Source of the DNA: JBGSTR01 sp963707135
GTDB lineage: Bacteria > Pseudomonadota > Gammaproteobacteria > Chromatiales > Chromatiaceae
Direction: 5' to 3'
DNA length: 64,000 bases
Assembly: GCA_963707135.1 (NCBI GenBank)
Contig: CAVPOY010000034.1
Coordinates: 1-64,000 of the forward strand
A program made the translations under genes and the position numbers. This document shows, in pieces, positions 9,390 to 17,669 of the stretch; positions within the stretch are counted from its first letter, which is position 1; every line of letters starts with the position of its first letter. The notes under the pieces were generated by a model. The model was not told the origin of the DNA. It ran no database searches and saw only the letters and a list, made by a program, of their open reading frames with translations.

Positions 9390-11057
9390 ATGGCCGATTC
9401 GTCCCCCCCCCTCTCGAGGACTATCGCCTGGATCCTGCTGATCCTCTTCCTCGCCCTGAGCGCCTTCTACTACTGGCGCGAGACCACGCTGTCCCGGTCC
9501 CTGTCCGCTCAGTCCTCTCAGCTCAAGGACACGGCCCAGGGCCTCGCCGCCGCGCGCGAGACCGAGAAGGGCCTGCGCGCCGAATTGGATGCCTCCATCG
9601 CCGCCCAGCAGGCCGAGGTCCAGCGCCTGACCGGCGAGATGGACGCGGCCCGGCAGGCGAGCGCCGACCTCTCAGCCGATATCGAGGCGCTGAAGGCGCA
9701 GCATACCGAGACGCTTGACGCCGAACGGGATAAGGCCAGCAAGGCCTACTCGGACCTCGAAGGCCGGTTGACCGCGGCTAACCAGCAGATCGATGAGCTC
9801 GGGGGCAGGATCGGTGAGCTCGAGCAGGCGATGGCCCAAGCCGATGCCGACCATCAGGCCCGGGCCAAGCAGATCGAGCAAGAGATGGGCGAGCGCATCG
9901 CCTTCTACAAGACCGCCCTCTCGGGCACCGACCCCGAGCGCGCGCAGCAGCTCGGCGACCTCGAGCAACAGGCCCAGGCGGCCGGGGCGGCGCTGGCAAG
10001 CGAGCAGCAGGCCCGGCAAGCGGCCGAGACCGAGTATCAGGCGCGGCTCACCGAGGCCAACGAGTCCATCGACGAGCTCAACAGTGAGATCCAGGATCTC
10101 GAGACCCAGCTCACGGAGTCCGAATCCGCGCTCGAGGGCCTGCAGTCCAAGCACGAGGCCGCGCTCGAGGAGCATTCCGCCGCCATCGCCGCGTCCGAGG
10201 GCCGGGTCCAGGAAGCGCTCGACGCGCATGCCCGCACCAAGGCCGAGGCCGAGGCTGCGCTGCAGGCCGCGAACGACGAGCATGCCGCCCGCATGGCCGA
10301 GGCCTCGGGGCGCATCGCGACCCTCGAAAGCGACCTGAAGGAAACCGGGGCATCGCTCGCCGCTCTGCGCCAGGAGCATGAGACCAAGGTCGGCGCGCTG
10401 AATTCCCGGATCTCCGAGGGCGAACTTGCCCTGGCAAAGCTTCAGGCGGACCTTGCCGCCGCCAATGAGGCCGCGAACGCCGCCGCCCGGGCCCACGAGC
10501 AGGAGATCACCCAGGCGCGGCAGCAGTACTCGCTTTTGGACGATACCCGCAAGCAGGAGCAGGCCGAGGCCCAGGCTTTGTTGAAACGCACGCGGGAGTC
10601 GCACGCGAGCGAGGTCGACTCGCTGCAGGCCCGAATCACGAAGGCGCAACGCTCCCTCGAGCTCCTCTCGGACTTTCGGGACAAGGGCGGACGCCTGACG
10701 GACGAGGGCCTCATGATCGATCTCGCGAACACCGAGCTGCAGTTCGCGGGCGGTAAGGCTGAGCTTCCGGCCGGTGCGCTGCCAACGCTCGACCTCATCG
10801 CCCAGGCGCTGAACGAGTTCCCCGGGCTGCGGGTCCGGGTCGATGGCCACACGGACGCCGCGGGCGACGAGGAGTCGAACCTCGAGCTTTCCCGGCAGCG
10901 TGCGGCGGCCGTGATGCAGGGGCTCGCCGACCGGGGCGTGCCCGCCGAGCGGATGACCTCCGAGGGGTACGGGGAGACCCGCCCGATCGCCAGCAACGAC
11001 ACCTGGGAAGGGCGTCGACAGAATCGCCGGGTCGAGATCTACATCCTGGAACCCTAA
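9390..11057 (+). CDS. Membrane-anchored coiled-coil protein with C-terminal OmpA domain
   Basis: 555 aa. A short N-terminus is followed by one TM helix (residues ~12-30, IAWILLILFLALSAFYYW), a very long Ala/Glu/Gln-rich coiled coil (~33-440) and a C-terminal OmpA peptidoglycan-binding domain (~445-553; VDGHTDAAGDEESNLELSRQR, NRRVEIYILEP). It probably spans from inner membrane to peptidoglycan. The start is fixed by AAGGAGG seven bases before ATG. The stop overlaps by a few bases the stop of the convergent mfnE-like gene. A role in envelope spacing or division-site organisation is possible but not shown. The large antisense frame here is a shadow of its repetitive coding. Confidence 0.88.
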   Translation: MADSSPPLSRTIAWILLILFLALSAFYYWRETTLSRSLSAQSSQLKDTAQGLAAARETEKGLRAELDASIAAQQAEVQRLTGEMDAARQASADLSADIEALKAQHTETLDAERDKASKAYSDLEGRLTAANQQIDELGGRIGELEQAMAQADADHQARAKQIEQEMGERIAFYKTALSGTDPERAQQLGDLEQQAQAAGAALASEQQARQAAETEYQARLTEANESIDELNSEIQDLETQLTESESALEGLQSKHEAALEEHSAAIAASEGRVQEALDAHARTKAEAEAALQAANDEHAARMAEASGRIATLESDLKETGASLAALRQEHETKVGALNSRISEGELALAKLQADLAAANEAANAAARAHEQEITQARQQYSLLDDTRKQEQAEAQALLKRTRESHASEVDSLQARITKAQRSLELLSDFRDKGGRLTDEGLMIDLANTELQFAGGKAELPAGALPTLDLIAQALNEFPGLRVRVDGHTDAAGDEESNLELSRQRAAAVMQGLADRGVPAERMTSEGYGETRPIASNDTWEGRRQNRRVEIYILEP

Positions 11058-11692
11058 GGCCCGTCGGCGCCCGTGCGGTCCGGCAAACCGCGGGCCGGAC
11101 GGGCGCCGATGCCAATCACCGCCTCCAGCCGCTCGGGGTTCCGTTCCGAGATCAGCCGTATCGGAACCCCGAGGGCACCGGCGTAGTCCCCGAAGGCGCG
11201 GTCGACGATACCCTGTTCGCCCAAGGCCGCCGGATGCTCGGCGACGCCTGTCAACAGGTCGGCGAGCGGAGCCGACTTAACCAGAAGCAACCCCTCCGCT
11301 CCGAGCGTACCGCAAAGCCAGGCCGCCAGTGAATCCGAGGTCAGGTCCCAGCCGTGCGGTAGCTGCCGGTCGGCCAGCACCATGGGCACCGGCATCCAGA
11401 CCGGTGTCTCGCCGGCACGAAGTCGCTCGTCGATCCCCGCCAATGTCTCGGCGGGTGACAGGCCGGGCTGCAGCGCGCAAAGCATCCGGCCGAACTGCTC
11501 CATCGCCAGCAACGCAAGATGGTGAGCCGCGGAGTCGTCGAATCCCCAACGTGCCTGGGCCGCACGCACCTGATCGGCGAACGGGCCGCCGCCGGGGACC
11601 AGGACCAGTCCGCTCCGACCCGCCAGCGCCCGCAGCCAGGTCCTCAAATGCGCGGACCGGAAGAGACTGCCCCCGAGCTTAACTACCCACAT
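11054..11692 (-). CDS. mfnE: Amino acid kinase family protein, MfnE-like (methanofuran synthesis)
   Basis: 212 aa. The amino-acid-kinase fold is shown by the N-terminal VVKLGGSLF, the LVPGGGPFADQVR loop and WDLTSDSLAAWLCGTLGAEGLLLVKS. Archaeal MfnE phosphorylates aminomethylfuran phosphate to the diphosphate during methanofuran synthesis, and homologues occur in bacterial H4MPT clusters. The ATG at 11692 overlaps the end of pabB by 14 bases. Last gene of a four-gene minus-strand operon with pabB, mfnF-like and mfnD-like genes, which supports the cofactor role. Substrate is inferred from family and context. Confidence 0.78.
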   Translation of the reverse strand: MWVVKLGGSLFRSAHLRTWLRALAGRSGLVLVPGGGPFADQVRAAQARWGFDDSAAHHLALLAMEQFGRMLCALQPGLSPAETLAGIDERLRAGETPVWMPVPMVLADRQLPHGWDLTSDSLAAWLCGTLGAEGLLLVKSAPLADLLTGVAEHPAALGEQGIVDRAFGDYAGALGVPIRLISERNPERLEAVIGIGARPARGLPDRTGADGP

Positions 11693-13067
11693 GGGCCAGC
11701 TGCAATCGCTCCAGCAGGTCGAGCAGCGCGGCCGCCTTGTGGTAACACTCGCGGTACTCGGACTCGGCGTCCGAGTCGGCGACAATGCCGCCGCCAGCCC
11801 AGAATCGCGCGACCCCATCCGAATGCACCAGCGTGCGGATGGCGATGTTGGTGTCCATCGCGCCGTCGAACCCGACGTAGCCGATCGACCCGCAGTAGAC
11901 GCCGCGCCGCTGGGGCTCCAGCTCCTCGATGATCTCCATCGCCCGAAGCTTCGGGGCGCCGGTGATCGATCCGCCCGGGAAGCAGGCCCGCAACAGGTCC
12001 AGTGCGGTCCGGCCGTCCGCCAGTCGGCCGCGGATCGTACTGACCAGGTGCTGGACCCGGGCGAAGCGTTCGAGCTCGAACAGCCTGGGCACATGAACAC
12101 TGCCGATCGCGCAGACCTTGCCCAGGTCGTTGCGCAGCAGGTCGACGATCATCAGGTTCTCCGCGCGGTCCTTGGTGCTGTGGCGCAGCGCGTCGCCCAG
12201 CATCAGGTCTTCGATCGGGTCGCGACCCCGCGGCGCCGTGCCCTTGATTGGCCTGGTCTCGACGTCGCGGCCGTTGACGCGCAGAAAGCGCTCCGGCGAC
12301 GAGCAGAGAACCTGGCACGCGGGGTTGCTCAGATAGGCGCCAAACGGGGCGGGATTGATCTGCCTCAGCTGCAGATAGGCCTCCCAGGGATCGCCCTCGG
12401 CCGGCGCGGAGAAGCGCTGGGCCAGGTTGACCTGATAGCAGTCGCCTTCCCTCAGGTAGTGCTGGATGCGCGCTACCGCGGACCGATAGTCACCGTGGCT
12501 CAGGTTGGACCGAACCCGGCCCAGCACCCGAAACGGCGTCGGCGGCCGCCCAGCCCTGCGCCCGCCATCCGCTCGCGCGACGAGTCCGGCGCAGAAGCGC
12601 AGGCGCGCCGCGTCGGCGGCGACGAGCCGGCTCCGCCGCGCCTCGTGGTCGACCACCAGGGCCCAGTCGTAGATGCCGACGGCCATGTCCGGGATACCTT
12701 CGGCGTCGGCGGCCAGACTCGGGATCCGCTCGATGCGCCGGCCGAGGTCGTAGCCGAAGTAGCCCAGCGCTCCACCGCTGAAGGGTAGCCCCTCGAAGCC
12801 GGTCCTGGCTGGGCCCAGCTCCGCCTGCAGCAGCCGGAAGGGGTCGTCCAGCGAGGACCGGGTACCCGACTCGCCGCGGATCTCGGTCTTGAGCCCCGTT
12901 GTGACCAGCGTCGAGCGCGGGTCCGCCGTTAGGATGTCGTAGCGGCCCTGCCGGCTGTAAGGACGCCCGCTGTCGAGAAACGCCGGCCACGGGAGCTGGG
13001 CCAGCGCGTCGAACACGGGCGCACTGTCGGGTCTGTACGGAATGTCCCGTTGCACCGGTCCGGTCAT
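11679..13067 (-). CDS. pabB: Aminodeoxychorismate synthase component I
   Basis: 462 aa chorismate-using enzyme making 4-amino-4-deoxychorismate, precursor of p-aminobenzoate. The catalytic lysine is in PIKGT (Lys275), which distinguishes PabB from anthranilate synthase (PIAGT). Other family motifs: CSSPERFL, DRAENLMIVDLLRNDLG, GGSITGAPK and the C-terminal WAGGGIVADSDAESEY. p-Aminobenzoate supplies the arylamine of H4MPT, explaining its place among H4MPT genes and beside mptG-type functions. It overlaps the upstream gene by 4 bases (ATGA), indicating translational coupling. Confidence 0.93.
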   Translation of the reverse strand: MTGPVQRDIPYRPDSAPVFDALAQLPWPAFLDSGRPYSRQGRYDILTADPRSTLVTTGLKTEIRGESGTRSSLDDPFRLLQAELGPARTGFEGLPFSGGALGYFGYDLGRRIERIPSLAADAEGIPDMAVGIYDWALVVDHEARRSRLVAADAARLRFCAGLVARADGGRRAGRPPTPFRVLGRVRSNLSHGDYRSAVARIQHYLREGDCYQVNLAQRFSAPAEGDPWEAYLQLRQINPAPFGAYLSNPACQVLCSSPERFLRVNGRDVETRPIKGTAPRGRDPIEDLMLGDALRHSTKDRAENLMIVDLLRNDLGKVCAIGSVHVPRLFELERFARVQHLVSTIRGRLADGRTALDLLRACFPGGSITGAPKLRAMEIIEELEPQRRGVYCGSIGYVGFDGAMDTNIAIRTLVHSDGVARFWAGGGIVADSDAESEYRECYHKAAALLDLLERLQLAHVGS

Positions 13068-14113
13068 GCCAATGATTCCTCGGCCGCCAGGCTCGCCACA
13101 GCGGCCGCGGGCGCGCAGTCGCCGATGCCCGCGCCGGCCGTATCCATGGGCTCGAAAAAGCCGTCGAACGGGACATAGGGTCGGTCGTGCCGCAGCGCCA
13201 GCCGTCGCGCAAGGAAGGAACCTACCCCGGCCCCGACGATCGGCGCGTCGTCGGGCATATCCCGGCGCGAGAGTACCCGGTCGCAGGCGTCGAGCACCAG
13301 CCTCAGCTGCCGTTCGGCAAGATGGGCGGCGAGCCCAAGCCAGGCAGCGAGATCGGCCGCATCCGAGTCCATCCCGACCATCCGTGCGAGCCGCCGGGCG
13401 CTCGACGCGACGGACTTGTCGCGGCCGTCGGCGGTCTCGAGCAGGTCCGCATGCGCGGGGAGATCCCCGGTCAACCGATAGATGTCCGCGCTGGTCGCGA
13501 AATGCTCGGCCATCAGGGGTACCCAGTCGCCACCGAAGGGCGCGCGGAGCGCGAGCGACATCAAGGGGGTTCGCACGACGCCGGTGTAGACCAGTTCCTG
13601 CAGCTCCAGGCGCAGACGATCACCGTGGCCCCGGGCGGCGATGCGACCGCCGCCGAAGGGGACGAGGTCGGTCGTCGTGCTGCCGACATCGACCAGCAGC
13701 CCCGAAGGCAGCCGCCTCGCCGCGAGCTCCGCGCTGGCCATCCAGTTGGCCGAGGCCACCTGCTCGGTCGACCGCAGGGCGCTCCCGGGGTCGAGAAGGC
13801 CCCGCAGCCCCGCGTAGACCCGCAGCGAATGGTCCGGCAGACGCCGCCGCATGACCCCCAGGATGGCCGCAACGCCGCTCGCGCGGTCGTCGAAGAGGTC
13901 GGCGAGCTCGCCGGTCATGGTCAACGCGTGTCGGGCCGGGGCCTCGCCGAGCAGGCTCAGCACCCGATCGACGCCCTCCTCGAGCCGATCGAGCCCCTGC
14001 CACAACGGACAGGGGAGCTGAACGACGGCGGTGGCACGCCCCGGCGCGACGAGGCGCACCGCCTTGATGTGCGCACCACCGAGGTCCCAACCGACGAAGG
14101 TCTCAGGCGACAT
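13064..14113 (-). CDS. H4MPT-linked C1 pathway protein, MfnF-like ASKHA-fold enzyme
   Basis: 349 aa. Actin/Hsp70/sugar-kinase-type phosphate motifs are visible: VGWDLGGAHIKAVRL at the N-terminus, LLVDVGSTTTDLVPF in the middle and APIVGAGVGSFLARRLA near the end. It belongs to the family annotated as a probable H4MPT-linked C1 transfer protein, whose archaeal member MfnF couples the furan and tyramine parts of methanofuran. The ATG at 14113 was chosen because similarity begins at VGWDLGG and it overlaps the upstream gene by 11 bases. Neighbours (mfnE-like, mfnD-like) fit methanofuran synthesis; activity is inferred. Confidence 0.8.
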   Translation of the reverse strand: MSPETFVGWDLGGAHIKAVRLVAPGRATAVVQLPCPLWQGLDRLEEGVDRVLSLLGEAPARHALTMTGELADLFDDRASGVAAILGVMRRRLPDHSLRVYAGLRGLLDPGSALRSTEQVASANWMASAELAARRLPSGLLVDVGSTTTDLVPFGGGRIAARGHGDRLRLELQELVYTGVVRTPLMSLALRAPFGGDWVPLMAEHFATSADIYRLTGDLPAHADLLETADGRDKSVASSARRLARMVGMDSDAADLAAWLGLAAHLAERQLRLVLDACDRVLSRRDMPDDAPIVGAGVGSFLARRLALRHDRPYVPFDGFFEPMDTAGAGIGDCAPAAAVASLAAEESLA

Positions 14114-15107
14114 TCGCACACTCCAGGCAGACATCGACGGCCTTTCCCATCCCTCGCGGCGTGCACCAGGCGTTTCCTCCGTCGAACAGATCGAGCGCCA
14201 GACCGGCCGGGTTGACGCCAAGGGACTCCCGGAGCCCGACGTAGGACGTGGTCAGCCGGGGATTGACCTCCAGGACCTGAAGCCCTCGCGGACCGGCGAC
14301 CAGGTCCACACCCGAGTAGCCGCGGAGCTCCGGGAACGCCGCCGCGACGACGCCTGCGAGCCGGCGGAATCGGCGCCGCGGGCCGTCCAGGCCGTTGACG
14401 ACGCAGCCCAGCAGGACCAGCGTGTCGTCCATCACGGCGATCCGCTGCCGGTTCACACCGAGCAGCGAGGCCTCGCCGTCCCTCGCCAGCATGCAGAGAC
14501 TGGCCGACGTACCCGGTACGTAGGGCTGCGCGACATGGTTCTCGCTCCCCGACAGTCGCTCCCAATACCGGCGGAGCGCGTCCCGGTCCTGGAAGAGCCG
14601 GATCCCGAGGCAGCCCACCCCGTCGTCCGGCTTCAGCACCCAGCGGCCCGGGACCGGCGGCAGGTCCTCGCCGACACCGTAGGTCTGAACCACCGGGACG
14701 CCGATCCGGGCGAGCCGGCGCAGGGTCGCGATCTTGCTCGCCGCGATGCGCACGGCGGCCGGCGGACTACCCAGCAGCGTCTTGCCCGCGGCCAGCACGG
14801 CCCCGGTGACCCGTTCCAGCGCGCCTTGCCGTTCGGGGGCGATGGGCCAGACCGCGGAGGCCGCATCGATCGCCCGGTCCCAGGCGGCCGGGAACTGGTC
14901 CCGGTGCTCGACGAAGAGGCAGTCCAACGGAAGCTTCAACGGGGGGAGACGGGCGTCGCGGGTGATAACGATCTCTACGCCGTCCAACTCGCTCAGGTCC
15001 GAGACCAGCGCGCGCAGCATCATGTCCCCCTCGCTCGCCAGCGACGGCGACAGCGCCTGGTCGAGCATCCCGCCGCCGGTAATATACTCGAACACATAGA
15101 TGCGCAT
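14103..15107 (-). CDS. ATP-grasp ligase, MfnD-like (tyramine-glutamate ligase family)
   Basis: 334 aa. N-terminal IYVFEYITGGGM, a SKIATLRRLARIGVPVVQTYGV ATP-grasp entry and the catalytic half GRWVLKPDDGVGCLGIRLF ... GVDLVAGPRGLQVLEVNPRLTTS mark an ATP-grasp ligase of the group containing archaeal MfnD, which adds glutamate to tyramine for methanofuran. First gene of the minus-strand operon 15107-11054. The ATG is only 12 bases from the divergent hisA-like start, so its promoter must lie inside that neighbour. Confidence 0.8.
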   Translation of the reverse strand: MRIYVFEYITGGGMLDQALSPSLASEGDMMLRALVSDLSELDGVEIVITRDARLPPLKLPLDCLFVEHRDQFPAAWDRAIDAASAVWPIAPERQGALERVTGAVLAAGKTLLGSPPAAVRIAASKIATLRRLARIGVPVVQTYGVGEDLPPVPGRWVLKPDDGVGCLGIRLFQDRDALRRYWERLSGSENHVAQPYVPGTSASLCMLARDGEASLLGVNRQRIAVMDDTLVLLGCVVNGLDGPRRRFRRLAGVVAAAFPELRGYSGVDLVAGPRGLQVLEVNPRLTTSYVGLRESLGVNPAGLALDLFDGGNAWCTPRGMGKAVDVCLECANVA

Positions 15108-15119
15108 GGGCCACCTGAG

Positions 15120-15806
15120 ATGAAGCTGATCCCGGTGATGGACCTCAAGGGCGGCCAGGTCGTAGCGGCCCGGATGGGCGACCGCGCGAGCTACGCGCCC
15201 CTGGCCTCGCCCCTGTGCGGCACCAGCGCTCCGCTGGCGGTCTGCTCGGCACTGCTCTCGCTGCACCCATTCGACTGCCTCTATGTCGCCGATCTGGACG
15301 CCATCGCCGGCGACGGGGACCAGCTTGCGGTGATCGAGGCGCTGCACGGCCGCAACCCCGGGATCGAGCTCTGGGTCGACTCAGGGCTCGTCGGGCTGGA
15401 ACGGGTCAACCGCTTTGCCCGCCCCGTCATAGGCACCGAGTCCGTCGCATCGGCGGCCCAACTGGACGGGCTGGTCCGCTCCCTGGTCGCGCCCGTGCTG
15501 TCGCTGGACTTCCGGGCCGATCGGCTGCTCGGCCCCGCCGCGGTCGCCGCGGATCCGGGGCTGTGGCCGAACGACGTCATCGTCATGACCCTCTCGCGTG
15601 TCGGCAGCGGCTCGGGCCCGGATCTGGTGTTGATCGAGCGCCTGATTCGGCTCTCGGACCGCCCGCGCCTGTATGCGGCGGGCGGCATCCGGGACGCCGC
15701 CGACCTGCACGCCCTGCGCTCGATAGGGGCCGCCGGGGCGCTGGTCTCGACGGCTTTGCACCGCGGCCCCGACGGTGCCGCCGCGCTCGGCCTGAACGCC
15801 CGTTGA
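15120..15806 (+). CDS. HisA/HisF-like barrel protein of the H4MPT cluster
   Basis: 228 aa TIM-barrel protein resembling HisA: KLIPVMDLKGGQVVAA at the start, LYVADLDAIAGDGDQ in the first half, LYAAGGIRDAADLHALRSIGAAGALVSTALH at the end with a glycine-rich phosphate-binding loop. Histidine-operon neighbours are absent; homologues recur in bacterial H4MPT clusters with unknown function, so a step in cofactor synthesis is more likely than histidine synthesis. The ATG at 15120 matches the conserved family start; the open frame extends upstream but only over the divergent gene. Confidence 0.8.
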   Translation: MKLIPVMDLKGGQVVAARMGDRASYAPLASPLCGTSAPLAVCSALLSLHPFDCLYVADLDAIAGDGDQLAVIEALHGRNPGIELWVDSGLVGLERVNRFARPVIGTESVASAAQLDGLVRSLVAPVLSLDFRADRLLGPAAVAADPGLWPNDVIVMTLSRVGSGSGPDLVLIERLIRLSDRPRLYAAGGIRDAADLHALRSIGAAGALVSTALHRGPDGAAALGLNAR

Positions 15807-15845
15807 AACCCCCGGCGGCCGCCGCGCACTGGCATTGCCGTCCGC

Positions 15846-17081
15846 TCAGGCCCTGGCCGCAACCTGGAGTCGCGGCGCCGGACGGATCAGGTGTCTCAGC
15901 TCCGAGCGCCCCAGCGCACCGTCCTGGAAATATTTGAGCAGGGCGTCACCGCCCCGGCTCTGGATCTCATCCAGGGTCGGCCCCCGGTAGCGGCACGCGT
16001 TCTGGGCGGTCTCGTGCAGCTCCAGCCCGGCGAGTCCCGGGAGGTAGTCGATCAGCCGCTCCCAGATGTAGACACAGAGCATCTCGGTACTCGAGCGCCA
16101 GGCCAGCTCGGGGGCCGATTGATTCAGATGATGATGGTCGAAGCGCTCGACGACCCGGCGGGTGACGACCCGCTTCAGGTAACCGTAGTCGATGACGAAT
16201 CCGGTCGCCGGGTCGACCCGTCCCTCCACCGTCACCCTGAGCACATAGCGCCCGCCGTGCAGGTTCGAGCACTTCGCCGGGTGGTCGGTGATGAAATGGG
16301 CGGAATCGAAGACCAGCTCCTTGGTCACGCTGACCGACGGCGATGGGCCGAGAAAACGTTCCAGCGCGCCGGGGATTCCCTTCAACGGGGCGTCGAGAAG
16401 CGTCAGCAGCCGCTCGGCGTCGTCCAGCGTCCGGGTGCGCAGCAGCACGCCGTCCGCGTGGTCCGCGGCGTCCAGCTCCTCGAGCCTGACCCCGTGCCGC
16501 GAAAGCTCCAACGCGACCGTGCGCCCATGGGCGGCCCTCGGTATCTGTAGAAAAAGGTACCCGGCCTGCAGCTCGCCAAGATGGGCGACGAGCACCGCTA
16601 GGCTCAACGGCAGATCCGGCGGCGGCACCGGGGACAGCCGCATGTCCCGGGACGGCTCCAGATTCGATCTCGGGACCTTCAGCCGGTTGCGCGCGACGAC
16701 CCTGTGCGTGCTGTCCGAATAGCCATACTCCTGGCGGAACTGAAAACCGTATTCGCCCAAGGCAGCGAGATCCCAGAGCAGCAGCTCGAGCCGCCTGACC
16801 TCGCCCGGCACGACCACGAATCCGCCCTCGTCCCGAAGCAGACCGGCCCAGTCGAGGCCCCGCAGCACCGCTCGCGCCCCCTCCGAGGCGTGCCTGGCGG
16901 GCGCCGGATAGTCGCCGGGGCAGTCCTCGGCGTTCAGCTCGGTCGGATCCACCAGCAGCTCGAGCGGGAGACCGTGGCGCAGCGCGTACTCCTGCAGCGT
17001 CAGGCCGCAGCAATCGAGCAGATGCGCGTTACCGACGCGCTGGACCGGCGCACCGCATTCCAGACATCGCATGATTGGCAC
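15846..17081 (-). CDS. 6-pyruvoyl-tetrahydropterin-synthase-like protein with N-terminal zinc ribbon
   Basis: 411 aa, far longer than a 120-140 aa PTPS. The N-terminus has CLECGAPVQRV...LLDCCGLTLQEYALRHGLP, a zinc-ribbon/MucR-like segment; a middle region (~80-240) is unassigned. The PTPS-type domain is at ~245-395 (FDSAHFI, KCSNLHGGRYVLRV, ERFDHHHLN, ELHETAQN). The usual zinc motif HGH is HGG here, so one ligand seems replaced. Long PTPS homologues occur in H4MPT clusters and are thought to act in pterin formation. It follows fae after a strong hairpin. Confidence 0.78.
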   Translation of the reverse strand: MPIMRCLECGAPVQRVGNAHLLDCCGLTLQEYALRHGLPLELLVDPTELNAEDCPGDYPAPARHASEGARAVLRGLDWAGLLRDEGGFVVVPGEVRRLELLLWDLAALGEYGFQFRQEYGYSDSTHRVVARNRLKVPRSNLEPSRDMRLSPVPPPDLPLSLAVLVAHLGELQAGYLFLQIPRAAHGRTVALELSRHGVRLEELDAADHADGVLLRTRTLDDAERLLTLLDAPLKGIPGALERFLGPSPSVSVTKELVFDSAHFITDHPAKCSNLHGGRYVLRVTVEGRVDPATGFVIDYGYLKRVVTRRVVERFDHHHLNQSAPELAWRSSTEMLCVYIWERLIDYLPGLAGLELHETAQNACRYRGPTLDEIQSRGGDALLKYFQDGALGRSELRHLIRPAPRLQVAARA

Positions 17082-17094
17082 TCCGAGCGCGAAA

Positions 17095-17123
17095 CGGGCG
17101 CGACACCCGGGGCGTCGCGCCCG
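17095..17123 (-). terminator. Hairpin between fae and the PTPS-like gene
   Basis: A 10-bp perfect stem (cgggcgcgac / gtcgcgcccg) with a 9-base loop, followed on the minus strand by TTT. It lies 8 bases past the fae stop. It probably gives fae a stable 3' end and reduces read-through into the PTPS-like gene, matching the usual need for abundant Fae. Confidence 0.55.
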
Positions 17124-17130
17124 TCACGCC

Positions 17131-17643
17131 TCACTTGTGGGCGGCGAACGGGTGCTCGGCGGTACCCTTCTTGGCCACGACATCCGCGGCCCTCGGCTCG
17201 CCGGCCACGGCCCTCTGGATGGCCTCCTTGGTCGCCTGGTAGTTGTAGTCCTGGATCTTGGTGTCGTCCTCCGCCAGCCAGTGGATGAAGACGCCGACGC
17301 AGATGAACAGGTCGTCGGCCTCGTCGGCCGGTATGGTCCCGTCCTCCACCGAGTCCGCCACCGCCATGGCGACGGCGCGCTGGGCCGGCCCGAACATCTG
17401 GACCGCCTGTTTCGCGCCCTTGATGGTGACCTTGTTGAACATCAGGGTGTTTGGCTTCGCCAGCAGGTTCGGCGCGACGACGGCAAGCAGGCTGGTAAAG
17501 CCGTCCTTGTTGTTGACCAGACCGTTGCAAAAGGCGGTCTCGGCCGCCGAGCCGCGCGGGCCCATGATCAGATCGACGTGCGCGACCTCGTTGCCGTCGC
17601 CGACCAGGGACTCACCGACCAGGGTCTTATTGATAGTTGGCAT
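17131..17643 (-). CDS. fae: Formaldehyde-activating enzyme
   Basis: 170 aa cytosolic enzyme that condenses formaldehyde with H4MPT to methylene-H4MPT. The sequence follows bacterial Fae along its length: VGESLVGDGNEVAHVDLIMG with the catalytic histidine in EVAH, GPRGSAAETAFCNGLVNN, LAKPNTLMFNKVTIKGAKQA, FGPAQRAVAMAVADSVEDG and the C-terminal HPFAAHK. The ATG at 17643 is preceded by a near-perfect AGGAAAGGAG. It starts 27 bases after the citG-like stop, so it can be reached from the upstream operon; its very strong ribosome site fits high expression. Confidence 0.97.
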   Translation of the reverse strand: MPTINKTLVGESLVGDGNEVAHVDLIMGPRGSAAETAFCNGLVNNKDGFTSLLAVVAPNLLAKPNTLMFNKVTIKGAKQAVQMFGPAQRAVAMAVADSVEDGTIPADEADDLFICVGVFIHWLAEDDTKIQDYNYQATKEAIQRAVAGEPRAADVVAKKGTAEHPFAAHK

Positions 17644-17669
17644 CTCGCTCTCCTTTCCTCTTCTTGGTT

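Noticed and set aside
9672..10850. 392-codon minus-strand frame rich in leucine and glycine
   Set aside because: Antisense of the Ala/Glu-rich coiled coil; composition is explained by the repeated sense codons.
15120..15806. Histidine biosynthesis hisA
   Set aside because: No his genes nearby, and the position among H4MPT genes matches the separate HisA-like family of C1 clusters.
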